From NCBI GenBank assembly GCA_038235275.1, contig JBBSUC010000015.1, positions 43,654 to 107,653 on the forward strand: a stretch of 64,000 nucleotides of DNA, read 5' to 3'. The DNA comes from Persicitalea sp038235275 (GTDB lineage: Bacteria > Bacteroidota > Bacteroidia > Cytophagales > Spirosomataceae). Every line of letters begins with the position of its first letter. Positions within the stretch are counted from its first letter, which is position 1. Shown here piece by piece: positions 35,115 to 43,347 of the stretch. The translations under genes were made by a program, and so were the position numbers. The notes under the pieces are model-generated. The model saw nothing but the letters and a program-made list of their open reading frames with translations. It did not search any database and had not been told where the DNA came from.

Positions 35115-35996
35115 CTAAACCTTTCGCAATTTCCGAAAATTACGCGGCGACGTCCCCATCACGTTGGCGAACACCCGGCTAAAATGGTAAGGGTCGTTAA
35201 AACCGGTTTGGTAGGCGACGTCCTTGATGCGCAACTGCGTGTTTTCCAGCAGCCGACACGCCTCCTGGATTTTCAAAAAGGTAAAAAAGTTGATCGGCGA
35301 ACTTTGCACCTTCTCCCGAAAAATCGCGGAATAGTGCGAAGCCGACATACCAGCTATCCCGGCCAATTCTTCCAGTTTGAACGAATCGGCCAGGTGTTCT
35401 TTCATGTAGCTGATGGTGCGGCTAATGGGATCTTCTCCCTCGGGATTGATCGGGTTAGGATTGTAAACCGCGTTGTTGAACGTAGCCAGAAAGCGGCCCA
35501 AACTACTGTTGGCGTACACGATATTGTCCATGTTATACGACATTTCGACGTGGGAGAAAATGTCCTCGAATAGTTCAAATCGTTCGGGTTGGGGCGACAC
35601 CGTGATGGGCGAGATGCCAACTTCCTGTTGCAAATAATCCAGGAAGTGCTGCGAGCGGGAACCCGTGAAGTGCAGCCAGTAGATGGTCCAGGGATTGGCG
35701 TCGTCCGTCCCGTACCAATGCGCCGTGTGGGCGGGTAGGATAAACATCTGGTTCGGCCTGACTGTAAATTTCCGCTCGTTCAGAATATACCATCCCTCGC
35801 CTTTGACGCAGTAAATCAGAATATGCTGCGCGCTGCCTTTGCGCCGCTCCCGGCTGTGGAGAGCCGCGTTTGGGTAATAGCCGATGTCTGTAATATAAAG
35901 GTTTTCGCAGAGCGGATGCAGGGCGATTTGCCGGGTCAGTTCGCCCGGCAGTACGCAACTGCGCTGACCCGCGAAGCCTTCTTTTTTTTTGTGCAT
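35115..35996 (-). CDS. AraC family transcriptional regulator
   Basis: This 293-residue cytoplasmic regulator has an N-terminal cupin-type sensing domain (about 40-170; ILIYCVKGEGWYILNERKF and FILPAHTAHWYGTDD) and a C-terminal pair of helix-turn-helix motifs (about 195-290; EELAGIAGMSASHYSAIFRE and IKDVAYQTGFNDPYHFSRVF). Regulators of this type respond to sugars and control carbohydrate genes. It is convergent with the glycosidase remnant and divergent from the PSD1/DUF1501 operon, which starts 318 bases away. It is therefore a likely controller of that operon. Ligand unknown. Confidence 0.92.
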   Translation of the reverse strand: MHKKKEGFAGQRSCVLPGELTRQIALHPLCENLYITDIGYYPNAALHSRERRKGSAQHILIYCVKGEGWYILNERKFTVRPNQMFILPAHTAHWYGTDDANPWTIYWLHFTGSRSQHFLDYLQQEVGISPITVSPQPERFELFEDIFSHVEMSYNMDNIVYANSSLGRFLATFNNAVYNPNPINPEGEDPISRTISYMKEHLADSFKLEELAGIAGMSASHYSAIFREKVQSSPINFFTFLKIQEACRLLENTQLRIKDVAYQTGFNDPYHFSRVFANVMGTSPRNFRKLRKV

Positions 35997-36314
35997 GCCC
36001 TAAAATTACGAATAGAAGTTCCTGGTGCAAAAAACGAAGAAACCAACATGGGTAGACCTTTTTATGAAAACACGCAACGTTTTATTTCTACCTGTTGAAG
36101 AAGTATTGAGGAAAGGGTATTTGATATTTTGAAACCCTTTATCATTTCAATCAAATTGGCAGCCATCAAATTCATCGACAGATGATTGAGACCGAACTTT
36201 TATAAGATTTTCTAAAAAAAACAGGAACGGAAAAGTAGCTAGAACCGTTTAAAAACCAGTAAATATCCATTTCTTTCTACTTTTGAGACAGAGGTTGAAC
36301 TGCTTGAACCACTC
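35997..36314. other. Divergent control region between AraC gene and PSD1 operon
   Basis: These 318 bases hold no gene. TACTTTTG at 36278-36285 on the plus strand matches the Bacteroidota -7 box and lies 30 bases before the PSD1 start, but I see no good -33 box at the right distance. AraC binding sites are expected here. Confidence 0.5.
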
Positions 36315-38639
36315 ATGAAAAACAAAATTCTCTTTACCCTTGCTTTTCTGGCCATACTGGCTTTCGTGGTCGTTTCCTGCTTCCAGAAAAATAATCCCGC
36401 CAGTAAAGAAAGCGTTCCCGACGTCGTTAGCTACAACTTCCACATCCGTCCCATGCTGTCGGACAAGTGCTTCGCCTGCCACGGCCCCGACGCCAAGAAA
36501 CGCGAGGCGGGGCTGCGACTGGATCTGGCCGAGGCGGCCTTTCTGCCCTTGCGTGAGACCAAGGGGGCCTTCGCCTTCGTGGCGGGCAAGCCCGAGCAGT
36601 CCGAGGTTTATCGCCGAATCACCTCCAAAGACCCCAGCTACCAGATGCCCACGCCGGAGTCGCATTTAAATTTACTGAGCGACCACGAGGTAAAGCTGAT
36701 GAAAAAGTGGATCGAGCAGGGCGCGAAATACGAAAAGCACTGGGCATTCGTGCCGCCCAGGAAAGCCCCGCTGCCCGAAGTGGAAAACCAGGACTGGTCC
36801 CGCAACGAAATAGACCGCTTCGTGCTGGCCAAAATGGAGTCCAAAGGACTTGCCCCCAACGAAGCCGCCGATAATCAATACTTGCTCAAGCGCGTATCTC
36901 TCGACCTGACGGGCCTGGTGCCCTCCCTGGAATTGCAGGATAAATTCCTGGCCGACAACAGCGAAAAGGCTTACGAAAAAATTGTGGACGAGGTGCTGAA
37001 GCAACCCGCCTACGGCGAGAAAATGGCCCTACACTGGCTGGACATTTCGCGCTACGCCGATTCTTACGGTTACCAGGACGACAATATTCGTACCCAGTGG
37101 CCCTGGCGCGACTGGCTGATCCACGCTTTCAACGAAAACCTCACTTACGACAAGTTCGTGACCTGGACCCTGGCGGGCGACATGCTGCCCAATACAGACA
37201 AGGAGAAAATCCTGGCGACCGGATTTTACCGCAACCACAAGTACACCGAGGAGGGCGGCGTGATTCCCGAGGAATACCGCATCGAGTACATTCTGGATAA
37301 AACCAAAACCTACACCAAGGGCATCCTGGCCATGACCGCCGAGTGCGCCCAGTGCCATGACCACAAGTATGACCCCATTTCGCAGAAGGACTACTACTCG
37401 ATGTTCGCCTTCTTCAACAACACACCCGAAGTGGGTTACGAAGGCGATGTGAGTCAATCCAAGCCCGCCAAAAAGCCCCTTATCACCATATCTAATGCGG
37501 ATGCCAGCAATCTGCTTTCATTTCTGAATCGACAGGACACCAGCGCCATTACTGTTTCGGTGCTGGAAGAGCGCGACACCCTGCGCCCGACTTTTGTCCT
37601 CAATCGCGGGGTTTACGATGCTCCGACCACCCGAGTATTTGCGCAACCCCTGCCTGCCGTGATGAAGTTCGACACCACGAAGTACGCCCGCAATCGGTTG
37701 GGCTTGGCGAAATGGACCGTGAATAGGAATAATCCCCTCACGGCGCGGGTGTTCGTCAACCAAATGTGGCAGCAGTTCTTTGGCCGGGGGCTAGTCAGAA
37801 CCACGGGCGACTTTGGAATGCAGGGCGACCTGCCCACCCACCCCGAACTACTCGACTGGCTGGCGGTGGATTTCATGGAACATGGCTGGAACATCAAAAG
37901 GCTCATCAAGCAGATCGTCACCTCGGCCACCTACCGGCAATCGGCCAAAGTCGATCCGAAGAAAATGGCGGCCGATCCCGATAATATATACATGGCAAGA
38001 GGGGCGCGCTACCGCATTCCGGCGGAGTTCGTGCGCGACGTGGTGCTGTCGAGCAGCGGTCTGCTGGTCGACAAAATCGGCGGCCCGAGCGTAAAGCCCT
38101 ACCAGCCCGACGGCTTGTGGGAATCGGCGTCGTCGGGTAGGGGAGAGCTGAAAGAATACTTCCAGGACAAGGGCAGCGCGCTGTATCGCCGCGGGATGTA
38201 CACCTTTATCAAACTCACGGTTCCGCCGCCTTCGATGGGCATCTTCGACGCCAGCAACCGCGACCAGTGCGAGGTGGTGCGCTCCAAGACCAACACGCCG
38301 CTGCAAGCGCTGGTCATGATGAATGACCCCACGGTGCTGGAAGCCTCGCGCGTTCTTTCCCAAAAACTGATGCAGGAAAAAGGCACCACCGAGGCCAAAA
38401 TCACCGAAGCCTTCCGCCGCATCGTCTGTCGGAAGCCCACGGAAAAAGAACTCACGATCCTAAAAGGCTACTACGCCGAGCAAGCCAGTCTCTTCAAACA
38501 AAAGAAACTAAACGCCGCCAAAACCCTCGACGTCGGCGAGTACCCCGCCGCCAAAATCAGCGACCGTAATTCCTGGGCTGCCCTGATGCAGGTGGTGAGC
38601 ACGATTTATAATATGGAGGAGGCGATCACGAAAACGTAG
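36315..38639 (+). CDS. PSD1 (DUF1549/DUF1553) protein with planctomycete-type cytochrome domain
   Basis: This 774-residue exported lipoprotein (lipobox VVSC near residue 21) has a planctomycete cytochrome C domain with haem-type motif CFACH (residues 52-56) followed by AGLRLD. Next comes DUF1549 (about 150-360; NEIDRFVLAKMESKG, RVSLDLTGLVPS), which contains a second CxxCH in ECAQCHDHKYDPI (about 342-346). DUF1553 (about 455-720; RLGLAKWTVNRNNPLTARVF, NQMWQQFFGRGLVRT) ends the protein. Members found in Planctomycetes are often longer, so this is a compact form. Biochemical function is not established. It is followed by DUF1501 and a cytochrome-like membrane protein, the usual trio, suggesting an extracytoplasmic redox-linked step on a carbohydrate or sulfated compound. 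Confidence 0.9.
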   Translation: MKNKILFTLAFLAILAFVVVSCFQKNNPASKESVPDVVSYNFHIRPMLSDKCFACHGPDAKKREAGLRLDLAEAAFLPLRETKGAFAFVAGKPEQSEVYRRITSKDPSYQMPTPESHLNLLSDHEVKLMKKWIEQGAKYEKHWAFVPPRKAPLPEVENQDWSRNEIDRFVLAKMESKGLAPNEAADNQYLLKRVSLDLTGLVPSLELQDKFLADNSEKAYEKIVDEVLKQPAYGEKMALHWLDISRYADSYGYQDDNIRTQWPWRDWLIHAFNENLTYDKFVTWTLAGDMLPNTDKEKILATGFYRNHKYTEEGGVIPEEYRIEYILDKTKTYTKGILAMTAECAQCHDHKYDPISQKDYYSMFAFFNNTPEVGYEGDVSQSKPAKKPLITISNADASNLLSFLNRQDTSAITVSVLEERDTLRPTFVLNRGVYDAPTTRVFAQPLPAVMKFDTTKYARNRLGLAKWTVNRNNPLTARVFVNQMWQQFFGRGLVRTTGDFGMQGDLPTHPELLDWLAVDFMEHGWNIKRLIKQIVTSATYRQSAKVDPKKMAADPDNIYMARGARYRIPAEFVRDVVLSSSGLLVDKIGGPSVKPYQPDGLWESASSGRGELKEYFQDKGSALYRRGMYTFIKLTVPPPSMGIFDASNRDQCEVVRSKTNTPLQALVMMNDPTVLEASRVLSQKLMQEKGTTEAKITEAFRRIVCRKPTEKELTILKGYYAEQASLFKQKKLNAAKTLDVGEYPAAKISDRNSWAALMQVVSTIYNMEEAITKT

Positions 38640-38659
38640 GTATTCAATTGTGATTTAGA

Positions 38660-38739
38660 GAATGAGTGAATGAGTGAATAACGGGCGGAAGCAACATTCT
38701 CTCATCGCTCCGGCGACCCGGTCACTAAATCACTCATTC
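38660..38739. repeat. GAATGAGT direct and inverted repeats before DUF1501 gene
   Basis: GAATGAGTGA occurs at 38660-38669 and again at 38668-38677, and its complement TCACTCATTC lies at 38730-38739. A long-loop hairpin could form just before the DUF1501 start at 38751. The sequence CATTCAAAATTAA next to the start codon recurs before the next gene of the operon. Confidence 0.6.
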
Positions 38740-38750
38740 AAAATTAATTC

Positions 38751-40208
38751 ATGGAAAAGAACATATTCGAATTCGGCCTGAATCAGAACCGTCGGCATTT
38801 TCTCTCCAAGCTTAGTTTGGGCTTGGGCAGTGTGGCGCTGGGCTCTTTGTTGATGCCTGACCTTTTTAAAGGCGGCGATCCCGATGCGGAGGCTGACGCC
38901 GCCCTGGCGGGACTGGCCCATTTTGCGCCCAAGGCCAAGCGCATCATTTATTTGTTCCAAAACGGTGCGCCTTCTCAGTTGGACTTGTTCGACTACAAGC
39001 CGATGCTCAACAAGATGCAGGGCCAGGAACTGCCGGACTCCATCCGGGGTGAGCAACGACTCACGGGCATGACCGCCGGGCAGTCGTCTTTTCCGCTGGC
39101 GGGTAGTTATTTCAACTTCAAGCAACACGGGCAGTCGGGCATGTGGGTGAGTGAGCTGCTGCCTAACATCGCCAATGTCGCCGACGACATTTGTTTCATC
39201 AAAACCCTCCATACCGAAGCGATCAACCACGACCCGGCCCTGACGTTTTTCCAGACGGGTGCGCAGGTCGGCAACCGCCCCAGCATGGGGTCGTGGCTGA
39301 GTTACGGACTGGGCAGCGAAAATAAAAATCTGCCCGCTTTCTGCGTGCTGCTTTCGCGCGGCAAGGGCAACGGGCAGGGGGTTTATTCCAAACTCTGGAC
39401 CAACGGCTTCCTGGATTCGGTGCACCAGGGCGTGCAGTTCAGCAGCGGCGAGAATCCGGTGCTTTACCTCAACAACCCCGACGGAATGGACATGGCCGAG
39501 CGCCGCAAAATGCTCGACAAATTGGCCGAATTGAACCAGGGCACCTACGACGAATTCGGCGACCCCGAGATCAACACCAAGATTCAGCAGTATGAAATGG
39601 CCTACCGGATGCAGACCGCCATGCCGGAAATCACCGACCTGAGCCGCGAACCGGAGAGTACCATCAAGCTGTACGGCCCCGAATGCCTGGTGCCGGGTAC
39701 CTACGCCGCCAACGTGCTTCTTGCCAGGAAATTATCGGAAAAAGGCGTTCGTTTTGTACAGCTTTACCATCAGGGCTGGGACGCCCACGGTAATCTGCCC
39801 AACGAAATTTTGGGCCAAGCGAAAGATGTCGATCAATCATCGGCGGCTTTGATAACCGATTTGAAACAAAGAGGTTTATTGGACGAAACGCTGGTCATCT
39901 GGGGCGGGGAATTTGGTCGTACCAACTACTGCCAGGGCAAACTGGCCCCCGATAACTACGGCCGCGACCACCACCCCCGCGCTTTCACGGTCTGGATGGC
40001 GGGCGGCGGCGTCAAGCCGGGCGTCTATGGTGAAACCGACGAATTTGGCTACAACATCGTCCGGGACCCCGTCCACGTCAACGACTTCCACGCCACCATT
40101 CTCCACCAAATGGGCCTCGACCACGAGAAACTAACCTTCAAACACCTGGGCCGCCGCTACCGGCTAACCGACGTAGCAGGCAAGGTGGTGAAGGGGGTGA
40201 TAGCTTAA
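38751..40208 (+). CDS. DUF1501 family protein, Tat-exported
   Basis: This 485-residue protein carries a twin-arginine export signal (NQNRRHFLSKLSLGLG, Arg 14-15), so it is folded, perhaps with a metal, before export. The body is the DUF1501 domain, a sulfatase/alkaline-phosphatase-like fold: IYLFQNGAPSQLDLFDYKP, the central IKTLHTEAINHDPALTFFQ, GVRFVQLYHQGWDAHGN, LVIWGGEFGRTNY, GRDHHPRAFTVWMAGGG and NDFHATILHQMGLDHEKLTF. His and Asp residues in these segments are the kind that hold metal in the fold. Substrate is unknown. It is the middle gene of the PSD1-DUF1501-cytochrome trio, with which it nearly always travels. Confidence 0.92.
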   Translation: MEKNIFEFGLNQNRRHFLSKLSLGLGSVALGSLLMPDLFKGGDPDAEADAALAGLAHFAPKAKRIIYLFQNGAPSQLDLFDYKPMLNKMQGQELPDSIRGEQRLTGMTAGQSSFPLAGSYFNFKQHGQSGMWVSELLPNIANVADDICFIKTLHTEAINHDPALTFFQTGAQVGNRPSMGSWLSYGLGSENKNLPAFCVLLSRGKGNGQGVYSKLWTNGFLDSVHQGVQFSSGENPVLYLNNPDGMDMAERRKMLDKLAELNQGTYDEFGDPEINTKIQQYEMAYRMQTAMPEITDLSREPESTIKLYGPECLVPGTYAANVLLARKLSEKGVRFVQLYHQGWDAHGNLPNEILGQAKDVDQSSAALITDLKQRGLLDETLVIWGGEFGRTNYCQGKLAPDNYGRDHHPRAFTVWMAGGGVKPGVYGETDEFGYNIVRDPVHVNDFHATILHQMGLDHEKLTFKHLGRRYRLTDVAGKVVKGVIA

Positions 40209-40213
40209 TTAGT

Positions 40214-40268
40214 GAATGAGTGATTGAGAGAATAATGAAATTCCTGTCACTCTCTCAATCACTCATTC
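40214..40268. repeat. Perfect 17-base hairpin between DUF1501 and cytochrome-like gene
   Basis: GAATGAGTGATTGAGAG at 40214-40230 is the exact reverse complement of 40252-40268, with a 21-base loop. It fills the gap between the second and third genes of the operon and is built of the same GAATGAGTGA words as the repeat at 38660. A role in message processing or stability is possible; there is no T-run typical of a terminator. Confidence 0.75.
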
Positions 40269-40287
40269 TCTCATTCAAAATTAAAAA

Positions 40288-42441
40288 ATGCCCCGCCTCA
40301 CCTCCCTCCTCTACAATGTTACCTTCTTCCTGGTTTGCCTACTGGCTTTTCTTTTGGCTTTCGAAAGCCAGTTAGTCATTCCGCAGTGGCTACAAGTGGC
40401 CGGACGGATGCACCCGCTGCTGCTTCATTTTCCGATTACGGTGTTGATGCTTTACGGAATTTGGGTCATTGTGGCGCCCCGGCCCGAGATCGGTTCCAAA
40501 TACGAATTTTGGGCCGATAATATGCTCTTACTTGGTGCCTTCACCGCTACCTTGACGGCCACGATGGGATTTCTGCTTTCGAAGGAAACCGCGTATGACT
40601 CCAATGCTTTATTTTGGCACAAGTGGACAGGCGTCGCCACGGCTTTTATAAGTTTTGGCTGGTACGCGTTTCGCAATCGGCTGCCTAAGTACGTTTTATC
40701 CACTAAAATTTTATCTGGCCTAACCATGGTTGTGGTGCTGGTGGCGGGACATCTGGGTGCAATCGTTACGCACGGAGATGAATTTTTGTTGGGCCCTCTC
40801 ATGTCTGACGATCAGGCCCCACTGGTGGCCCTGGACGATGCCCTGGTGTACGCGCACGTGGTGCAACCCATTCTGGAAGAAAAGTGCGTGAGCTGCCACA
40901 ATCCGCAGAAAGCCAAGGGCGAGCTCATCATGACCACCACCGAACTATTCGCCAAAGGCGGCAAGAACGGCACGCCCTGGGATACGACCAAGGCCGATCT
41001 CGGATTGCTCCTGAAAATGGCCCATTTGCCCCTGGATGATAAGAAACACATGCCGCCGCGCGGCAAGGTGCAGTTATCCGACGACGAAATTCAGGTACTC
41101 GAAAGCTGGATTCGGCGCGGGTCGAGTTTTACGGCCAAAGTCGTGGAGTTCCCATCCGATGACCCGCTTTACCAATTTGCTTCCAATCGGTTGACCGTGG
41201 CCGAAGACGAGGATCGCTACGAGTTTGCGGCGGCGGATGAGAAGACGATTCTGGAACTAAACACCGACTACCGCATCATCACGCCGCTGTCGATGGAGTC
41301 ATCCGCGCTGTCGGTAAGTTTTTTTAGCGAGTCCGCTTTCAAAAGTTCCGATCTCAGTGACCTGACGCCCATCAAAGACCAGATAGTGGAACTGGACGCC
41401 AGCAAGATGCCCGTAAAGGACGAAGATTTGAAGCTGATCGCCCAATTCAGCAATTTGCGTAAGCTCCTCCTGAATTTCACCGACATCACCGGAAGCACTT
41501 TGGGCGAGCTGGCCAAACTTCCGCACCTGCGCGAGCTTTCGCTGACGGGCACTCCCGTCAGAGCGACCCAACTCCTTGCCTTCAAGAAGTCCAAAGCGCT
41601 ACGCGATCTTTACGTTTGGAACACGAGCATAAAGCCGGAAGAATTCAAGCAACTAAACAAGGAGTTACGAGGTGTGACGCTGGAATCGGGCTTTCGCAGC
41701 GATACGGTCGTGCTGAAACTCAATCCGCCGAATGTTCTCAACAAGGGGCAGGTTTTGCTAGGCGAGGCCACGCTTAAACTTGAACACCAAATCAATGGGG
41801 CGGTCATTCGCTACACGCTGGACGACACCGACCCCGACAGCGTCAATTCGCCAATTTACAAGGATGGCATTAAAATCAATAACACAACTACGCTCAAAGC
41901 CCGCGCCTTCAAACCGCCGGGCTGGCTGGGGAGCGACGTGGTGAAACGCATCTTTTACCGCACCACCTACACGCCGGACAGCATGAAACTGCTCACCAAG
42001 CCGGATGATAAGTACAAGGGCATCGGCGACCGGGTGCTGATCGATGGCATCAAAAGCCCCCACGACCAAAACAGCAAAAAATGGCTTGGCATTCAGGATG
42101 AACCGCTCATCGCGCTGTTGTCCTACAAAGAGCCTGTAACGGCCCGGCAGGTGTCGGTGAGCATGATGCAGAGCGTAGGACCCTCTATTTTCCCGCCCAC
42201 CAAGCTGGAAGTGTGGGGCGGAATGGATGCCGACAAATTGAAGCTGCTGGGAACGAAAAAACCGACCATGCCCGGCAAGGCTGACCCCACGGGGGACGAC
42301 ATGCTTTACGATTTTGACTTCGCGCCGACGAAACTCAAGTTTATTAAAGTAGTGGCCGTGCCCCTGGCCAAACTCCCCGCCTGGCACGCCCGTCCCGGTA
42401 CTAAGGGATGGGTGTTTATGGATGAAGTTTTGGTCAATTGA
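40288..42441 (+). CDS. Membrane protein with CxxCH cytochrome-like domain, leucine-rich repeats and FN3-associated domain
   Basis: This 717-residue protein starts with about four transmembrane helices (residues 10-170; DUF2231-like, with conserved HPLLLHFPITVLMLYG). A planctomycete-type cytochrome domain follows with CVSCH (about residues 200-204) and AKGELIM, and HMPPRGKVQLSDDEI near 255. Leucine-rich repeats come next (about 365-455; LRKLLLNFTDITGSTLGELA, LRELSLTGTPV), then a chitobiase/hexosaminidase C-terminal-like domain (VIRYTLDDTDPDSVNSPIYK) and a terminal jelly-roll-like region. The histidines of the first part could bind haem in the membrane. It completes the trio and may connect the periplasmic PSD1 and DUF1501 proteins to the respiratory chain; that is inference. 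Confidence 0.85.
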   Translation: MPRLTSLLYNVTFFLVCLLAFLLAFESQLVIPQWLQVAGRMHPLLLHFPITVLMLYGIWVIVAPRPEIGSKYEFWADNMLLLGAFTATLTATMGFLLSKETAYDSNALFWHKWTGVATAFISFGWYAFRNRLPKYVLSTKILSGLTMVVVLVAGHLGAIVTHGDEFLLGPLMSDDQAPLVALDDALVYAHVVQPILEEKCVSCHNPQKAKGELIMTTTELFAKGGKNGTPWDTTKADLGLLLKMAHLPLDDKKHMPPRGKVQLSDDEIQVLESWIRRGSSFTAKVVEFPSDDPLYQFASNRLTVAEDEDRYEFAAADEKTILELNTDYRIITPLSMESSALSVSFFSESAFKSSDLSDLTPIKDQIVELDASKMPVKDEDLKLIAQFSNLRKLLLNFTDITGSTLGELAKLPHLRELSLTGTPVRATQLLAFKKSKALRDLYVWNTSIKPEEFKQLNKELRGVTLESGFRSDTVVLKLNPPNVLNKGQVLLGEATLKLEHQINGAVIRYTLDDTDPDSVNSPIYKDGIKINNTTTLKARAFKPPGWLGSDVVKRIFYRTTYTPDSMKLLTKPDDKYKGIGDRVLIDGIKSPHDQNSKKWLGIQDEPLIALLSYKEPVTARQVSVSMMQSVGPSIFPPTKLEVWGGMDADKLKLLGTKKPTMPGKADPTGDDMLYDFDFAPTKLKFIKVVAVPLAKLPAWHARPGTKGWVFMDEVLVN

Positions 42442-42475
42442 GAGTTGACAGTGAGTTCTAACCCAAAGAAACAGG

Positions 42476-42507
42476 AAAGGCTTCGTGAGTGATTTCACGA
42501 AGCCTTT
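42476..42507 (+). terminator. Strong hairpin terminator after the cytochrome-like gene
   Basis: AAAGGCTTCGTGA (42476-42488) and TCACGAAGCCTTT (42495-42507) form a perfect 13-base stem with a 6-base loop, followed by CTTTATTTT. It lies between convergent genes (stop at 42441 and at 42582), so it ends the plus-strand operon and could serve both. Confidence 0.85.
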
Positions 42508-42581
42508 CTTTATTTTAGCCGACAGCCGAAAGATTCGATAGTGAGCGTACCGGGCTGGCGTTCCATCCGAAACCTAACAGC

Positions 42582-43178
42582 CTATTGCTTCGCCTGGTAA
42601 GTTTCAACTTTCCGCTGGTCGATTTGCAGCAGATCACTCACTTCCTGGTAGTTGTTGTAATCCAATGCTTTCAAACGGCCATTCTTGGCAAAATCAGCGG
42701 GAATTACTACGACGCGGAAGGTTTGATCGGTCGTCCACTTGGCTTCCAGCGTCGTGCGGTCGAACTGGGTATCGAGGAACATGCTGGCGTCCAGGAAAGT
42801 GTGATCGAAGCTATATTGCATGGCGCCTTTAGGAAGAAACACCGTTTGTGGAAGCGGACGGTATACGGGGATATCGCCTTTGGGATCAGCAATTTTTTCC
42901 CATAACCGATACACCATTACTACGTCGGTGTCGAAGACTTCAATTTTGTCCTTCGGGAATTCAAAATAAATGCGAAAATCATTGGCGGTTGTGAAGGCGC
43001 CTTTGACATCAAAGACAGTTCCGAGCGTTTGTGGGCCGGCGGGACCAGCCGTGCCAGCGGGGCCTTGTGGTCCTTGTGGGCCGGGAGGGCCATCGAAACC
43101 AGGCTGACCAGCCGGGCCTTTGCAACTCAAAACGAAGACGGTCGCCAACAGCGAGAGGGACATGAGGGTCTTTTTCAT
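42582..43178 (-). CDS. Collagen-like repeat lipoprotein
   Basis: This 198-residue protein has a lipoprotein signal ending VLSC (Cys about 19). It continues straight into about ten collagen Gly-X-Y triplets (GPAGQPGFDGPPGPQGPQGP and on to about residue 50). The remaining 145 residues form an unrecognised, probably beta-rich domain with IYFEFPKDKIEVFDTDVVMV and AMQYSFDHTFLDASMFLDTQ. Small lipoproteins of this plan occur in Bacteroidota, without known function. It stands alone, with a terminator on its 3' side. Confidence 0.85.
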   Translation of the reverse strand: MKKTLMSLSLLATVFVLSCKGPAGQPGFDGPPGPQGPQGPAGTAGPAGPQTLGTVFDVKGAFTTANDFRIYFEFPKDKIEVFDTDVVMVYRLWEKIADPKGDIPVYRPLPQTVFLPKGAMQYSFDHTFLDASMFLDTQFDRTTLEAKWTTDQTFRVVVIPADFAKNGRLKALDYNNYQEVSDLLQIDQRKVETYQAKQ

Positions 43179-43347
43179 AGCATTAATAGATTTTGAAATG
43201 GTTGAATAAATAATTGGGGACTTGTGTATATAAACTGTACAACTTTTAAACTACCGCTGCGACAATTTATTGCGGGTACGACCCCTACGCAGCGAATGCG
43301 TTTAAATTTAGAAAGGATAAAAAACTGAACCAGATGCGCGTGTTTTG

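Noticed and set aside
38660..40268. GAATGAGT repeats as a CRISPR-like array
   Set aside because: Too few and too short, no uniform spacers and no cas genes nearby.
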